From assembly GCA_024138025.1 (NCBI GenBank), contig JAMXBD010000056.1, forward strand, positions 1,364,001-1,428,000: a stretch of DNA of 64,000 nt. Direction: 5' to 3'. Of the stretch, positions 1-11,955 are shown in pieces. Each line of letters begins with the position of its first letter. The first letter of the stretch is position 1. The stretch is from Combretum micranthum. Lineage: Eukaryota; Streptophyta; Magnoliopsida; Myrtales; Combretaceae. Below the pieces are notes generated by a model. The model ran no database searches and was not told where the DNA came from. It saw only the letters and a list, made by a program, of their open reading frames with translations. The position numbers were made by a program, and so were the translations under genes.

Positions 1-69
1 TTAAAGGGGAAAAAAATTTAAAACCAAGGAAAAAGACAGGAAAACAAGAAACAAGGCAGGATCTTGCAC

Positions 70-2569
70 CTAAATATACTGATAAATGTTCCTTCTCGCT
101 TGATGATTTCTTCCAAGGTATAATAATTGATGATTTGGCACTGCATCTATGAAATGCAGTCAGGAGAGCTATGACAAAAAGAGATCCTACCATTGTTCCT
201 GTTACAATCTCTAAGGCTAACAACCATGTAGGTTTTGATTGTTTCCCATGTTTGGATCCTTTCTGTCCCTCTATATTAGGCTTGTGCTTCATTGCAGCAT
301 TCTGATGGGTTTTTGAAGCTGGAGGAGATCCTACACAAAAATATTCATATGAATTAGACCTCATCCCATGTTACTTGATCTTATAGTGAAAAATTCAGTA
401 CTAAAATGCTGAATACCAATATAGCTTCATACTGAAGGTGTTAGATAGATTTTTGGATCCATGTCTGTATGTCTATTAAGAGGATGTTCCAGCAGAGAGA
501 GGCATAATGTTTGTGAAACACAACCATTCCCAATGAGCATAACATTTCCAATATTCACCAACGATCCTAAGAAAATATAGTAAGACATACCACATTGTGC
601 GCCAGATCGTTGCTTCGGATCTTTGTTCTGAAGACAGTTTCCCTGGAAGCTTGATCTGCATAATGTCGATCAAGTCAGAACAAGAAGATGCAAAATGGAA
701 CATACAGATAAAACACTCAAGAAAGACACCTTGGAAGATTCTCCAGGCACCTAGGGATGCTCCCACCAAGAAAATTGAATGAGAAATCTGCAACTTTCAA
801 CTGAGATAACCGACAGAATGAGCTTGGATTTGTAGTTGAGGCATACCTAAAACAACAATGTAATATTAGAGAAAAATTCAACAAGGAAAAAATAGTTCCA
901 AAAACTTTTATTTATGAAGCAACATAGTAGGAGTCACTGAAAACCAAACAAGTTGGCAAGGATAAGTCAACAAGTGGGAGAACTAATCATCTCCGCAGTC
1001 ATATCTTGCTTGGATATGTGGCCTACCACTTATGGACCATCTACCATATTTTTGCATCTCAAAATTTAACCCAAACTCTTGGATAATAGATCAAATTCAT
1101 TATGTCATGCACATGTGTATTTTATAAGTTACACTATGGGAATACATATGAATGAGAATAGGTAGAAGCTCAGATCAAAGAAGAGATGCCATCAACCAAG
1201 GCTAAATGACAAATCCAATAAGAACATCAGAAGAAAAGTACTAACATTCCATGAGTGCTTGCTGTAAAATCTGAACCACTAACATCAGGAAAAGTTCCCT
1301 GAAGCTTATTCCTATCGAGATAAAGCTCCTCGAGTTTCATTAAATTGGCAAGTTCTACAGGCAATATACCAGTCAAGCCATTTGACTCAAGATTTCTGCA
1401 AAGATTAAAAAGAGCCACAAACTTGCCAATTAAGAACAGGTCATGTAAAATAAATATACATAAACACAGAGTCAATGACACTTACATTTTCTTTATGTTT
1501 GTCAGGTTCCCTATTTCATGAGGAATTGGACCAGACAATTGGTTTTTCCCCAAATCCAAGACCTCAAGCTTCTTCAACATACCTAATTCTTTTGGTATTA
1601 CTCCTAACAGATTGTTGTTATTTAAGATTCTGCAAAAGAAAAATTAACATGGAAAAAGTCATGAAGAGCCAAACAAGTACAACAAACAAGGGAACATAAA
1701 TTGAGTTAATATTTGTGTTGTGTAGAAGCATACAATTCTTGCAAGTAGGTAAGGAGGCCCAATTCCGGGGCTAGAAATCCCTTCAACGATGCACCCGTAA
1801 TATTTCTGCACAATAGATTCATGATGCACGTTCATAAACAACAAGCCTATCCATCAAAACTGTGCTTAATGTATAGTGTCATCAAGCCATCATGTGAAAT
1901 TCAGGAAGAGGGGATTTGAACAGTAAAAGCAATGTACAGATCATATCTTACATTTTAGTTACATGGTCTCGAGCGGCTGAACACGATACTCCAGACCAGT
2001 CACAAGGATCTTGATCCAGGGGATTCCAATTGGACAAAAACATACCCGGGTCCTCGTATATAGCTTCTTTAAATGTAGCAAGAGCCCAACCTACGGCGCA
2101 ACATGGAATAAAGTAAACAGAAGCTCAGTAACTTAATCTCATCATACCCGAAAACCAATTATGTCAACCCAAATTGATTGGAATGGTATATCAATCTAAA
2201 TGTAAGCAAAATAGTAACATCTTAGGAAACTTAATGTTTAAATATGCTGTATGATCAAACATTTCAATAACCATAGTAATGTAACCGTACTATATTTAGC
2301 TCAATGTGCAAAGTCAAACTAAACACTATTTCCTTCCTATTAAGTGGCGACTCCAAAAGCAAATACTTGCATCATCAACTACACATTACAAAGTTTCCTG
2401 GTAATTCCACATTGTAGATTCAACATTGCAGAACAAGATCTGAGCAAACGAAACAATTTTTTACATAAAACCACATACCTTCATAAGTTGCAAAGCAATC
2501 TGAACTCACTGCCAGAAACCCAAAAACAACAAATTGAACCAAAACTTTACTAAACGACCCATTACTTTC
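70..2569 (-). CDS. LRR receptor-like kinase gene, 5' half (8 exons; kinase part lies off the window)
   Basis: This is the ectodomain and membrane anchor of a plant leucine-rich-repeat receptor-like kinase. Exons in transcript order are 2479-2569, 1952-2090, 1734-1805, 1486-1629, 1246-1395, 730-846, 591-655 and 70-330. All junctions are GT..AG and the phases join into one open frame of about 345 codons. Visible parts: a hydrophobic, signal-like stretch ending DCFATYEG; an LRR N-cap (FKEAIYEDPGMFLSNWN, then DPCDWSGVSC); LRRs such as NGLTGILPVELANLMKL and [19 protein letters not shown]; a post-LRR block (VADFSFNFLGGSIPRCLEN, then a Cys-rich SSFQGNCLQNKDP); and a transmembrane helix (WLLALEIVTGTMVGSLFVIA) followed by IIPWKK. 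Exons of 72 and 144 bp are whole 24-residue LRR units, as usual in this family. From memory the order matches Arabidopsis At1g63430/At5g41180; many such proteins have atypical kinase domains. The first exon has no in-frame ATG, so an upstream exon is needed. Confidence 0.9.
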
Positions 2570-3140
2570 CTACAAAGGGGGGAAAAAAAAGGATCACTGG
2601 AATTTTTCTCACTCACACTTCACTTTCAACACAAACCGAAGACAAAATTTCAACTTGAGCTAACTAAAACACATGAAAGACACAGGAAACTACAGATTTG
2701 AACAAATGGGTATGTGAAAAAGCACCCAAAAGACACTATCTTTAAGATTCTAGTAAAGTAATCGAGTGACAAAACCACTTCTTTTTTTTAAGTGAACCGG
2801 TTCTTTTGTAAGAAAAAGTAGATAAAGAAATAGTAACAAGAAGTGGGTCTGGGAAGGAAAAGAAAATGGGTCTGCAAGGAAGACTCGTTAGTCTAAAACC
2901 AAGATTTGGCAACTACCCATGAAAGCAAACACAAAGAGGAAACCAGTAGCAGTGAAGTTAGTAGAGAGACAAGACACACAATGTACTGAAAATGATGAGA
3001 GAGAGAGAAAGAAAGAGGTGGAAAAAGGAAAGCAAGAAAGGAAAAAGGAAAACTTGGATTCAAAGAGAGGTTTTGGTTTTGGTTTTGGTTTTGGTTTCGG
3101 TTTATCAGTAAAGGGGTATGTTTGATAATTAAAACCAACT
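2570..3140 (-). promoter_or_regulatory. 5' leader/upstream region of the LRR kinase gene, with strong splice acceptor
   Basis: Read on the minus strand, a T- and C-rich tract ends in TTTGTAG at 2570-2576, directly before the first recognised exon. It has the form of a strong 3' splice site, so an intron probably separates this exon from an upstream leader or start-codon exon. Further upstream is a pyrimidine-rich stretch, typical of plant leaders, and a GGTTTT hexanucleotide repeat at 3069-3103. I could not place the first exon or the transcription start. Confidence 0.45.
3069..3103 (+). repeat. GGTTTT hexanucleotide microsatellite
   Basis: Four perfect GGTTTT units are followed by a GGTTTC variant and a partial unit. 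They lie in the presumed leader of the LRR kinase gene, where the transcript would read CCAAAA repeats. The corresponding part of the second gene copy is absent. Confidence 0.9.
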
Positions 3141-4177
3141 AAAGGAAAAGAAAAGAAAAAACAAAAACGAAATGAGTGCAGAAAATGATGTGAAGCAAGG
3201 CAATAACAAGCTTAGCCATGCTGTTTTGTTGAGGTGTTTTATTTTTTTAATGATGACAGATGGCATTGTTGTTATTATTGTGCAATTGCATGTCAAATTT
3301 CTATACCATAAATCCATAACAACTCCACCTATGCCTTCATAGTATTTGAAGAATTTCTTATAGAGTGATTTATCAATTATTTAATAATTTAGATTGATAT
3401 TTAATAATTTTAGTTTTATATTTTTATTTCATTTACTTACAATTTAGTTATTATAAATATGTAACTTCTTTTTATAATAAAAACTACTATCTTCTTATAC
3501 TTATAGTTCCCCTTTCCTGAAACAGATTAATTCCTTCTTATCTTTTAATTTTCAAAAATTCAAAAATTTACATTACAATAATCTAGATAGATTTTGAGCC
3601 AAATATTAATATTAGGTAAAATATCTAGGATTCCTCATAAGTATTATTAAATTTGCACATAGCTCACAGGCAAATATACACTAGTTAAAATTAAAGTGTA
3701 TATATAATTTATTTAAAGTAAAATTATCGAATTAATTATTTTCCCTAAAAAAATTTTGGTTGCACTAATTATTTATTCATAACATATTTTATTTCTATAA
3801 TTTATCTAACTGTTTTGTTCTCAATTCCATAGCAAAAATGCCGTCCTTTACTTAATCTGTAGAACAAACTCGAGTTTTTATTTTATACAACTTTTAATGT
3901 TTATTGTTTAATTAGTCTAATAATAAGTTTTTCTTTTTCATTTTATACTTATACGTCCCAGAGAAGTAATTATTTATTAATTTATTTGTACCTGTTAAAG
4001 ACTTTCACAAGTGGCAGTAGTGTTGCCATGAATTATAACTGCATAAGTAAAACCTTATCCCTAGTGACGTTTATACTTCGGAAATTTGAGTGCGGTGCAA
4101 TACACCTGTCACCTCTTATAATATATTGTTTCTTGAAGTCCTTTAAAAAAATTGTATTTAACCTACTAACCGCCCAG
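3141..4177. other. AT-rich intergenic stretch, no gene seen
   Basis: This is very AT-rich sequence without a recognisable coding region, RNA gene or bounded repeat. Confidence 0.5.
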
Positions 4178-4590
4178 CATGAGTGTAAATCAAACCAACC
4201 GATGCAGCTCAAAAACTACTCAAATTCGTCTCGATATTTATTTGAATTTGGTTTTAAAACATTTGAGTCAAACTCGAGTTACTTAAATAATTTATTGAGC
4301 CAGGGTCAAAATTCTTAGGTTTAGCTCGTTAACTCACGAGTTCATATCAAGTTCAAATAAAGTGTATATATTAATCAAGTCAAATCGAGTTTTTTATATA
4401 TTATTTAAACAAGAATTAAAAACTAGTTTTTAATATAAATCAAGCCTATGAGTTTAATTGAGTCATACAAGCTTATACAGTGTCAAGCAAATCACGAGCT
4501 TAAAATTTTAAGCTCGAACGGGCTTGAACTTTAAAATATGTTGAGCCAAACTCATATCATACCATATCAAGTGACTCATCTGCAACCCTA
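4178..4590. mobile_element. Degenerate hAT-like miniature element
   Basis: The interior is rich in GAGCTC/GAGTT-type words, as in plant hAT MITEs. The right end reads GACTCATCTGCAACCCTA, and its reverse complement is a degenerate match to the left end ATGAGTGTAAATCAAACC. The flanks CGCCCAG (left) and CGCACCAG (right) differ by one gap and may be the 8-bp target duplication. There is no transposase. Confidence 0.45.
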
Positions 4591-4598
4591 CGCACCAG

Positions 4599-6384
4599 TC
4601 CTCCATCGAAAACGGAAACAAATATGAATTTGTACTGTTTATATAGGTATTGGAATGGAATTTTGAAAATGGGATTATAATCCATCCCAAAACTTATAAT
4701 CTTTGAATAGAAAATATAAAATTTTCATTTCATTTTTCATATAAATTCTTAAAGATAAGTTTAACAATCTATCAATTTTTTTACTTAGTCGTAATTAAAA
4801 CATTCATCAATTTAGTAAATCCAATCATTTATTCACTTTTTTTTTCAATCACATAATCATCATGAAGTGCATCAAATGTGTAAATAATGTAACTCCAAAT
4901 AATTTGTCGCTGAATGTTGTTATAGAATTACAACATATCTTAAGCTACAGATTCAAGTGTTTAAAATAAATATTTGTAACAAATTTATTAAGAATTTACT
5001 AATACAGGAATATTCGATGAAAAAATAATACAAAAAACCAGGTTTTAAACAATTTACATAAGCCTCTTGGATTGGGCTTACGGATTAAAAGACCAAATAG
5101 TGATAAAAAAGTATAGGGTGTCAGTAAAGTACGAAAAGTCGTAGGAGTTTAGTTTTGTGCGTGCAAGAATGGGCTACGTTGGAAAAAAGGCGTTAGTATC
5201 CTAGAGATGTTTGTATGGATTGTGGAACTATTGAAAATAGCATATGAGTACAAAAAAAAGGACAGTAAGCAATACTTAAAGGGGGCGCAATTGGGGGATT
5301 GGTGCATAGACTATGAAAATTGCCCCAACATGGTCTCTATAGTTAGCTTTTTTTTTTTTTTTTATAGGTACAGATGAAAAATAGATTATAAAATACATCT
5401 AAATTATTATGTTATTATAAAAATCTAATTCGTTGGGAGGAAATCGTGAGAAAATTATTGGGAGGCAAGAAAAAGGGGGGAAATTAAATTTTATTTTTTA
5501 TTTATTTTTTATAATATTAAGATTTCATTTTTTTTTTCTCTTCATTTCCATGGAAAGATTCAAATTTTTTAATAATTCATTTCTTGATTTTTTTTCCTTT
5601 TGCAATCTTTTCATTTCTAATTCATTCCATCATATCAAATAAAATGTAAGTTTTCATAGTCTAACATGGATACACACAAGCACCTTCAACAATTATGCAA
5701 CACTAAATAATCCATATCAATCATAAGTAATAAAATAATTAAAAGTCGACGCAAGTCAAATTATGGCTCAAATGGTCAATTTTTAAAAATTCAAATTTGG
5801 TCCCTGATTGAGAACTAGAATTTAAAAATTCAAAACAAAAATTATTATAAAAATTATAAGAAAAATCATTAAATGCAGACATAAGTCAAATTGGCATGTG
5901 TAAAACAAATGAGTTTAAGATAGTGTCACTTGTCATAATTACATCAAAGCACACTAACCTTCTAAACAAAAGCATATTGCTTACACTTGCTCTCTCTTCT
6001 TATCATTAAATTTTTTTTTATTTTTCCTTTTAATAACACTATCAAGTCAATTACACTAATCACCTAGTTAACTTGTGGTTAGCTTATCTTCTTCCTTCTT
6101 TTTCACTATAAAATGAAGAAGAAATAGCACGTGTTGAGGGTCTTTGAAGCTGCAAATTTCATATTTCAAGGTGAAAGGGTAAGTAATTAGTGTTTTATAT
6201 AAGATTAAGTATTTATTTATGTTTCTAATGAAGTTTAGCATCTAGCATATGTTGATTTAGGTTCAAAATCAAAGAAACTTACTCGCTAGTTTAGTAAGAT
6301 TTTAAACTTATTTTAGCTTTGAAAATGGACGAATGTATGTGTGTAAGTATGGTATGGTGCACGTGGGTATGGCATAGGACATGT
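4599..6384. other. AT-rich intergenic stretch, no gene seen
   Basis: Homopolymer T runs and short AT-rich words dominate. No coding similarity was recognised, and the short open frames are low-complexity. Confidence 0.45.
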
Positions 6385-6625
6385 GTAAGTATGTAATTTA
6401 GTGCCTTTGTTAAATAATATTTGATAGACATTAATTTTAATGACAGTATAATGATAGACACCTGATCAAAAATTGCCAAAATCTAAAGATGCAATACGAA
6501 ACTGCAAAAATATTGTCAAAAATTGAAAGTAATGTACTTGGTCTATCATTATCCAGTCATCAAAATAAACATCCATCAAATATTATTTAATAGAGAAACT
6601 GAATTGCACATACTTTGAAAGTAGA
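6385..6625. mobile_element. Inverted-repeat MITE
   Basis: The two halves are imperfect reverse complements. The left arm contains TTAAATAATATTTGATAG and then ATAATGATAGAC; the right arm carries GTCTATCATTAT and ATCAAATATTATTTAAT. The whole could fold into one long hairpin. Part of the centre is repeated just downstream (about 6,630-6,720), as if by a partial duplication. No target duplication was identified. Confidence 0.5.
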
Positions 6626-8173
6626 GGCACTAATTTGCCAAAATCTAAAAATGATGAGATGTTAAATTGGTAAAAATCGAAAGTAAAGACACTTGACCTG
6701 CCATTATCAAATGTCTAAGAACTAGATTTATGGAGTTACATATCAAATTACAAGTGAATTTGGTGATAGAAAGTGATTAGGTATTTGATTTGAGCTAATA
6801 AAGGCTTAATTGGAGTTTTCAACAGCTTAGGCTGATGAAAATAGATTGTGCCTTTCTCAAATTGATGTTTAATGGGAACCTTCAATCAATATAATGTCAA
6901 TTTCATGTTTTAAAGTAGGAATCAATTATTTGTTATATCTAAAGGTGCTTATGTGAGCTTTTGGGCATTAATTGGAAGGTTTGAAAATATGTTGTATAAG
7001 TGGAGGATTAACAAAATCAAATTTCACCATCATCTCAACCAATTTTTAATTAGAGTTCCTTTTCTTTGAAACATTAAATAAGCCAAAAATTTCTAGAATT
7101 AAACTACCCAAATTTTATAAGAGACTCTATTTAATCATTTTAAACCAAATCCTTTTTCAATGAGCTAAAGTATTAAATTCTTTCTAATCATTCATTTTAA
7201 CTCCTTTTCTTCTATTTTAATTCTTTAAACCTTCAAACATGTAATTTAAGTGTTTTATTTCTAAACCTTTGAGCCTTAGTTTAACTTACATTTTCTAAAC
7301 CCCCATAAGTTTTGAATCCATTTACTTGTTTGAAAATATCAGATCTTATGTTTAGACCTAAACTAAATATTAATTTTTTTATAAATTAAATTCCTAAGCT
7401 AAATTTTTTGTTCAAGGATTTAAATTCTATTCTATAAAGCTTCATATTACTTTCTAATTATTTTCGATACTTAAAATAAATACCTGAAATATTTAAACTC
7501 AAAACCCTTATCCAAAAATTCTTTTAAACCTTATCATTTACTTACTTTTTCTTTGACTTTTGGCTGCCTCATTTTTCCTCTCTTTTCCTTTTCATTTCTT
7601 CTTTGGTTCTTCTTCTTCCTTCTTGTTCTTATCTTCATTTTTCATTTCTTTCTCAAATTTTAACCCCAAATCTCAATCTTGATAAGATTATAGAAGAACT
7701 TGAGGATAGAAAGCGAGATGGAAGTAGGAAAACAAGCTTAGGGCAACTTTAACAACTAAGAAAGAAGTAGCATTAGAGAAGATCAAGTTAGTTAAATTTG
7801 TTAAATAAGTAAGTATAGGTGTTTTCTTTACTTTGATTAATGTATATGTATTAATATGATGAATTATAGCTAGTATTACTTAGGTTTGTGATAAAATTGA
7901 TAAATAAGAAATATATGAACATGTAACTAAAAAAAAATCTCGGTTGTCTATACATGTGTGAAGAAAGAGTTTGATGAAGTAATAAGAGCATAGAAGTGTT
8001 AGAATTATGAAAATAAATACGTATGATGTTTATATAATATATTGATTGAAGTATGATAATCATAAGTTGATAAAACCTGGAGTAAAAGGCACTAGAAAAA
8101 CGTAACTATATATAAGCTATCAAACACAGGTGTGACATAACCTTTAGTAGCCTCTATTTTAAAATTTTTGAAC

Positions 8174-8393
8174 AATCACATGCATGATTAAACCCGTGGT
8201 AAGCTTTGTTTTTGAAGTTTTGAAAAATCACGGGCGTGATTTAAACCATAATGAGCCTTGTTTCAAATTTTTTGCTTAATCACAAGTATCATCTAGCCCT
8301 TGCTAGCCTTAGGTTGTTAAACTTCAAAATCTCACAATCACAGGCATGATTGTTCCTATGATAAAAATCATTGACTGAGTCATGGGTGTGATT
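8174..8393 (+). repeat. 52-bp periodic array of near-palindromic AATCACGGGCGTGATT motifs
   Basis: Five motif copies start at 8174, 8226, 8278, 8336 and 8378 (spacings 52, 52, 58, 42). The best copy is AATCACGGGCGTGATT; others are AATCACATGCATGATT, AATCACAGGCATGATT and AGTCATGGGTGTGATT. Between them is a weakly conserved spacer of AAACC..AGCCTTGTTT type. The array lies about 1.2 kb from the presumed LTR start. Confidence 0.8.
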
Positions 8394-9480
8394 CATGAAT
8401 CTCCAGACTTAAATGGCCTTAAATGTTTAAAATAACCTTGAAAATAGATAAAGTATTCGAAATAGGTAGAAATCGACTACTCATATATGAAAATCAAAGT
8501 TAAAATGAGTTACGTTATGACTATTGTAAGATTGAAACATAGTAATTGAGAATTCTACCGAGAATTAGTTATCTAAAACGAAATTCCAAGTAAAACTAGA
8601 TAAATGATATAGGATGTAATATGCTAGTAATTGAATAATTAGGAATAGGTTACGTGAATCAATAGGTTTAGTAAATAATTTGGTTTAATATAGAATTTAA
8701 GTTTATAAAATGAACTTAGTTAGTAAACATAAGTTCAACTTGGCTTAATGAATTAAATTAGCTAAATTGAACTAGACTAATTAAGATCATATAAGATATA
8801 AGATAAGGATTTAGAGAGATAATTGAATATGACTTAGTAGACGAATTAAGTAATTAAGTCTAATCAACTTAGTTAAATTAAGTTAATATAGATTTAACTT
8901 GTAAATGACTTAGATATAATTGTAATATGTTATAATTTAAATAATAAAGGGAGTATGTTGTTTCAAATGTTATTTACTAAGATAAATGAGTATTTTCCGA
9001 AATGTAAATAATTTATTTAAAACTTGAAAGTCGATAATAATTTATAATGTTTTCCATAGTGAATGATTTAAAAATAAAAGAAAATAAATAATTTGATAGA
9101 CAATAGAGAGTTGTACGTATCTTAGCAGGGTAATTTTCGCAACCATGGGGGGTTCCTACTTAATGTCTAATCAAATATGTTTTAATATAAGTCTGATGTA
9201 AATTAATAATTAATTTAATTTTTTATATGAGTTTAATTCTTGAACAGATGAATGGATGACTGATCTATCCTTTACTTTTGTTTTAGATTCTAAACTTTTT
9301 GAAAGGTAAGCAGTGACATGCTTGTTGCATGCTAGGATAGGCATGTTAAAAATGAATAAAACTTAAAGATAACTTGATAATTGAATGTTGCTTTATGCTT
9401 ATGTCATTTAATCTGGTATGGGAAGCGATAAGCTTGTCCAGGGTCGGGCATGGTAGTTAAGCACTTAGCGCGCCGCGCCC

Positions 9481-9493
9481 GCCCCCCCCCCCC
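9481..9493. repeat. Poly-C run in a GC-rich patch
   Basis: A C homopolymer follows the GC-only word GCGCGCCGCGCCCG inside the LTR. Base composition here is very different from the AT-rich surroundings, and the exact length may be a sequencing artefact. Confidence 0.7.
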
Positions 9494-10418
9494 TAGAATA
9501 ATGTCTACTTATGCATTGAGCGATATATAATATGGCTCACATTTAGGGGACAGGCTAAGCCATATTATATCATGGACTAAGATGAGTAGCATGTGTAATG
9601 GCTGTGAATCCTAAATGAAGCTATTTTCTTCTTCTTCTTTTCGATTAGATATAAGTGATATAAGTATCCAGGATACTTATATCAAACCTCCTGAGCAGCT
9701 ACTATTACTCAGACCCCAAGATTCCCAAAATTGTTCCGAAGTGTGAGTGCTCTATTTATTATTTTACTTTAAATTAAAGATAATAACTTGTTGTTTGCTG
9801 CATTTTATTAGTTTAAGCATGTATGTCATCTCATATGTACGTGTGTTATTGTTATACTAGGCTTCGACTCATTGTTTTTATCTTTTTAGGTGTTTATTAC
9901 TTGTTGATGATTGAGACGGGTGTATGGGTTGACTCGAGAGGAGTTTGTTGATGAGTGAAGCAATTTAAGACCATAGATGTATTTCATTTTATTTTGTTTT
10001 GTTTTAAAGAACTGGATTTATTCTTTTAAAATATGTAATATTCTTTAAAGGCTTGGTTATAAAGCCTATGATTTATAATAAGCTTTTAAGCTTTGTTTTA
10101 TCATCATAAAAGGTATATAAAATCCCTGATGATAATGTGTTGTTTTGAAGTTGTACTACTAAGGAGAGTCATTATAGTTATGTTTATGAGAAAGTTAATC
10201 TACTCTTTTTGTTAGAATGAGAAATGTTTTGAAAAAATAGGTTTTTACCACTACTAAAACCAATCATGTTTAAATCTAATATATGATTTCAGTAATTAAA
10301 ATGGCTAGCAAAATGTTCGCAATAAACATATCTTTTAAGGAAGCATGTGCTTATAACGCTTAAGTGTTATAAGTGGCAATTGGACACGCTTTGATTCAAT
10401 TCAAGACATGACAACTAG

Positions 10419-11950
10419 ACTAGTGATTCGCTAAGTTAGGAAATAATGATGCCAAGGGTGATAAATATTGTTTTAGTTTAGATATGTTTTGAGTTAATGC
10501 ATGATTTACCTACAATATGGTAATCAAAGATTTATAAATCTATGCACAAGATTTTACTACGATCAATATGAAAAAGGAAGCGAACGTATCATTGTAGTAT
10601 ATAGTTATATATAGATGTCATATTACCTTAGGAAACTTGGTAACTACTTCCACTCACAACTTTCCTATTATCTAGTCTAAGAAGAGCAGTGGATTCAATC
10701 AACTAATCTATCTAAAAGTACAACTAAACTAAAAGGATTCATAGCATAGTTCACAAAAATTTAGATTAATCCAAATTACAAAGCATTTAGACATGGTTTC
10801 GCCATTAGGTCTTATGATGTTACTCAACAAAATCTCAATAAGTTTTGCATCAATTTTTTAAACTACAAATTCTCAAAGATATGCTAAAGTCTTTGTCATG
10901 ATCATCAACTTCTAACCTTAAGTTTATCGATTGGAATCTCTTTCTAATCAATAGCAACTTAGAATTGCATTAACAACAAGAATTCATTATATTAATTAAT
11001 CATTTGTAGAAGGATTTCAATATACTATCTCTAAAGCTATGAGCAATCATCATCAATAGCCTAAATCTATTCATTAAAATGATCTCTCAATCAATGTTAA
11101 GAAAATCATATATGAATCCATATTATGCACTTTACAAATTCAAGATCAAATCAACTTAAGTTATTAAATTCAAAAAATCAATATTAATTCAATTGAAGCG
11201 CAACAAAGTTACATGATTTCAACCTAACGATCCATAAGATCAAATCTAAATCAATTACTCCTCCATAGATATAGCAAGATAATTCAACAATGCAGAGAAG
11301 TAAATGAAGATCGTGATAAGATAAAGGCATGTTAAACCGTGATCCTTTGTAATTAAGAGTCAATCAAGTCAAATGAATAATTTCCTCTTGAAAATTCTTG
11401 AAGATCGGCTATGAATCCTAATGTAAAAGACAAAATCTACAAAATTCTATTTAAAGGTATGTATTTCTAACTCAGTAGTAATCTCTACATGCCTAAGGTT
11501 TTGCAAAAAGCAGTATTTGTAGTATAAAGGATGCTAATGTGGCAAAAAGATACGAAAATAACAAAGTCCACGTCAGACGAGTAAGACATAACTTACCAAG
11601 TGGTCGCATATGAGGCAATGTCTCCTAAACATAAATAGTTTTCCTTCTTTACATGGTCATCCTTTGGAACACGACCTCAATCGTGAATGCTCTTTGGCTA
11701 CATGCACTCGTGCCCTTGAACGGGCAATTAACTGTGAAGTTTGCGATATTAGTGCCCACACAACAATGTAGAAGACGGTGTACTCAATTATAGAGTGTAA
11801 CTCTTGTATCACGTACCCTCATCGTTAGCTATGTTGCATCCTGGAGCAAATCACTTGAACTGAAGATGCGCCCCTATGCATGACTACCTTTATAAACGCG
11901 ACATCAACTATGTCTTCATTCTCTTCATGCGCACTCGTGCCTAAGACCAT
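10419..11950. other. Unassigned intergenic sequence
   Basis: No gene was recognised. The right part (about 11,560-11,950) has more balanced composition than its surroundings, and its continuation lies beyond the LTR inserted at 11,956-15,335. Together they may be one older, unidentified repeat. Confidence 0.4.
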
Positions 11951-11955
11951 GTAAT

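Larger units (their letters stand above)
6980..10413 (+). mobile_element. Long LTR, Tekay/Del-like chromovirus (probable solo LTR, start uncertain)
   Basis: It aligns by eye, in reverse orientation, with the LTR at 11,956-15,335. Shared blocks include a CATTCATTTTAACTC-type block near 7,190, the 52-bp repeat array at 8,174-8,393, a block around 9,440-9,480 (GGGTCGGGCATGGTAGTTA), GGATACTTATATC near 9,672, and an end reading GACATGACA. The 3' CA is followed by ACTAG. I did not find the TG start next to a matching ACTAG, so the left limit is an estimate. No gag or pol is attached on either side. Confidence 0.6.

Noticed and set aside
2560..2562. ATG as start codon of the LRR kinase gene
   Set aside because: It is out of frame with the signal region and LRR exons and meets a stop within about 18 codons. 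The same holds in the second copy.
3069..3103. Interstitial telomere-like repeat
   Set aside because: Units are GGTTTT, not the plant telomere unit TTTAGGG.
2893..3138. 81-codon minus-strand open frame upstream of the LRR kinase
   Set aside because: It is produced by the CCAAAA repeat and pyrimidine-rich leader sequence, with no domain. It may include leader sequence but is not a supported protein.
8174..8393. CRISPR-like array (regular repeats with spacers)
   Set aside because: Plant nuclear context. The spacers are themselves weakly repeated, and the array lies within an LTR.
9420..9500. GC-rich patch as a possible bacterial or organellar insert
   Set aside because: The same block recurs in the sister LTR at 11,956-15,335, so it belongs to the LTR.
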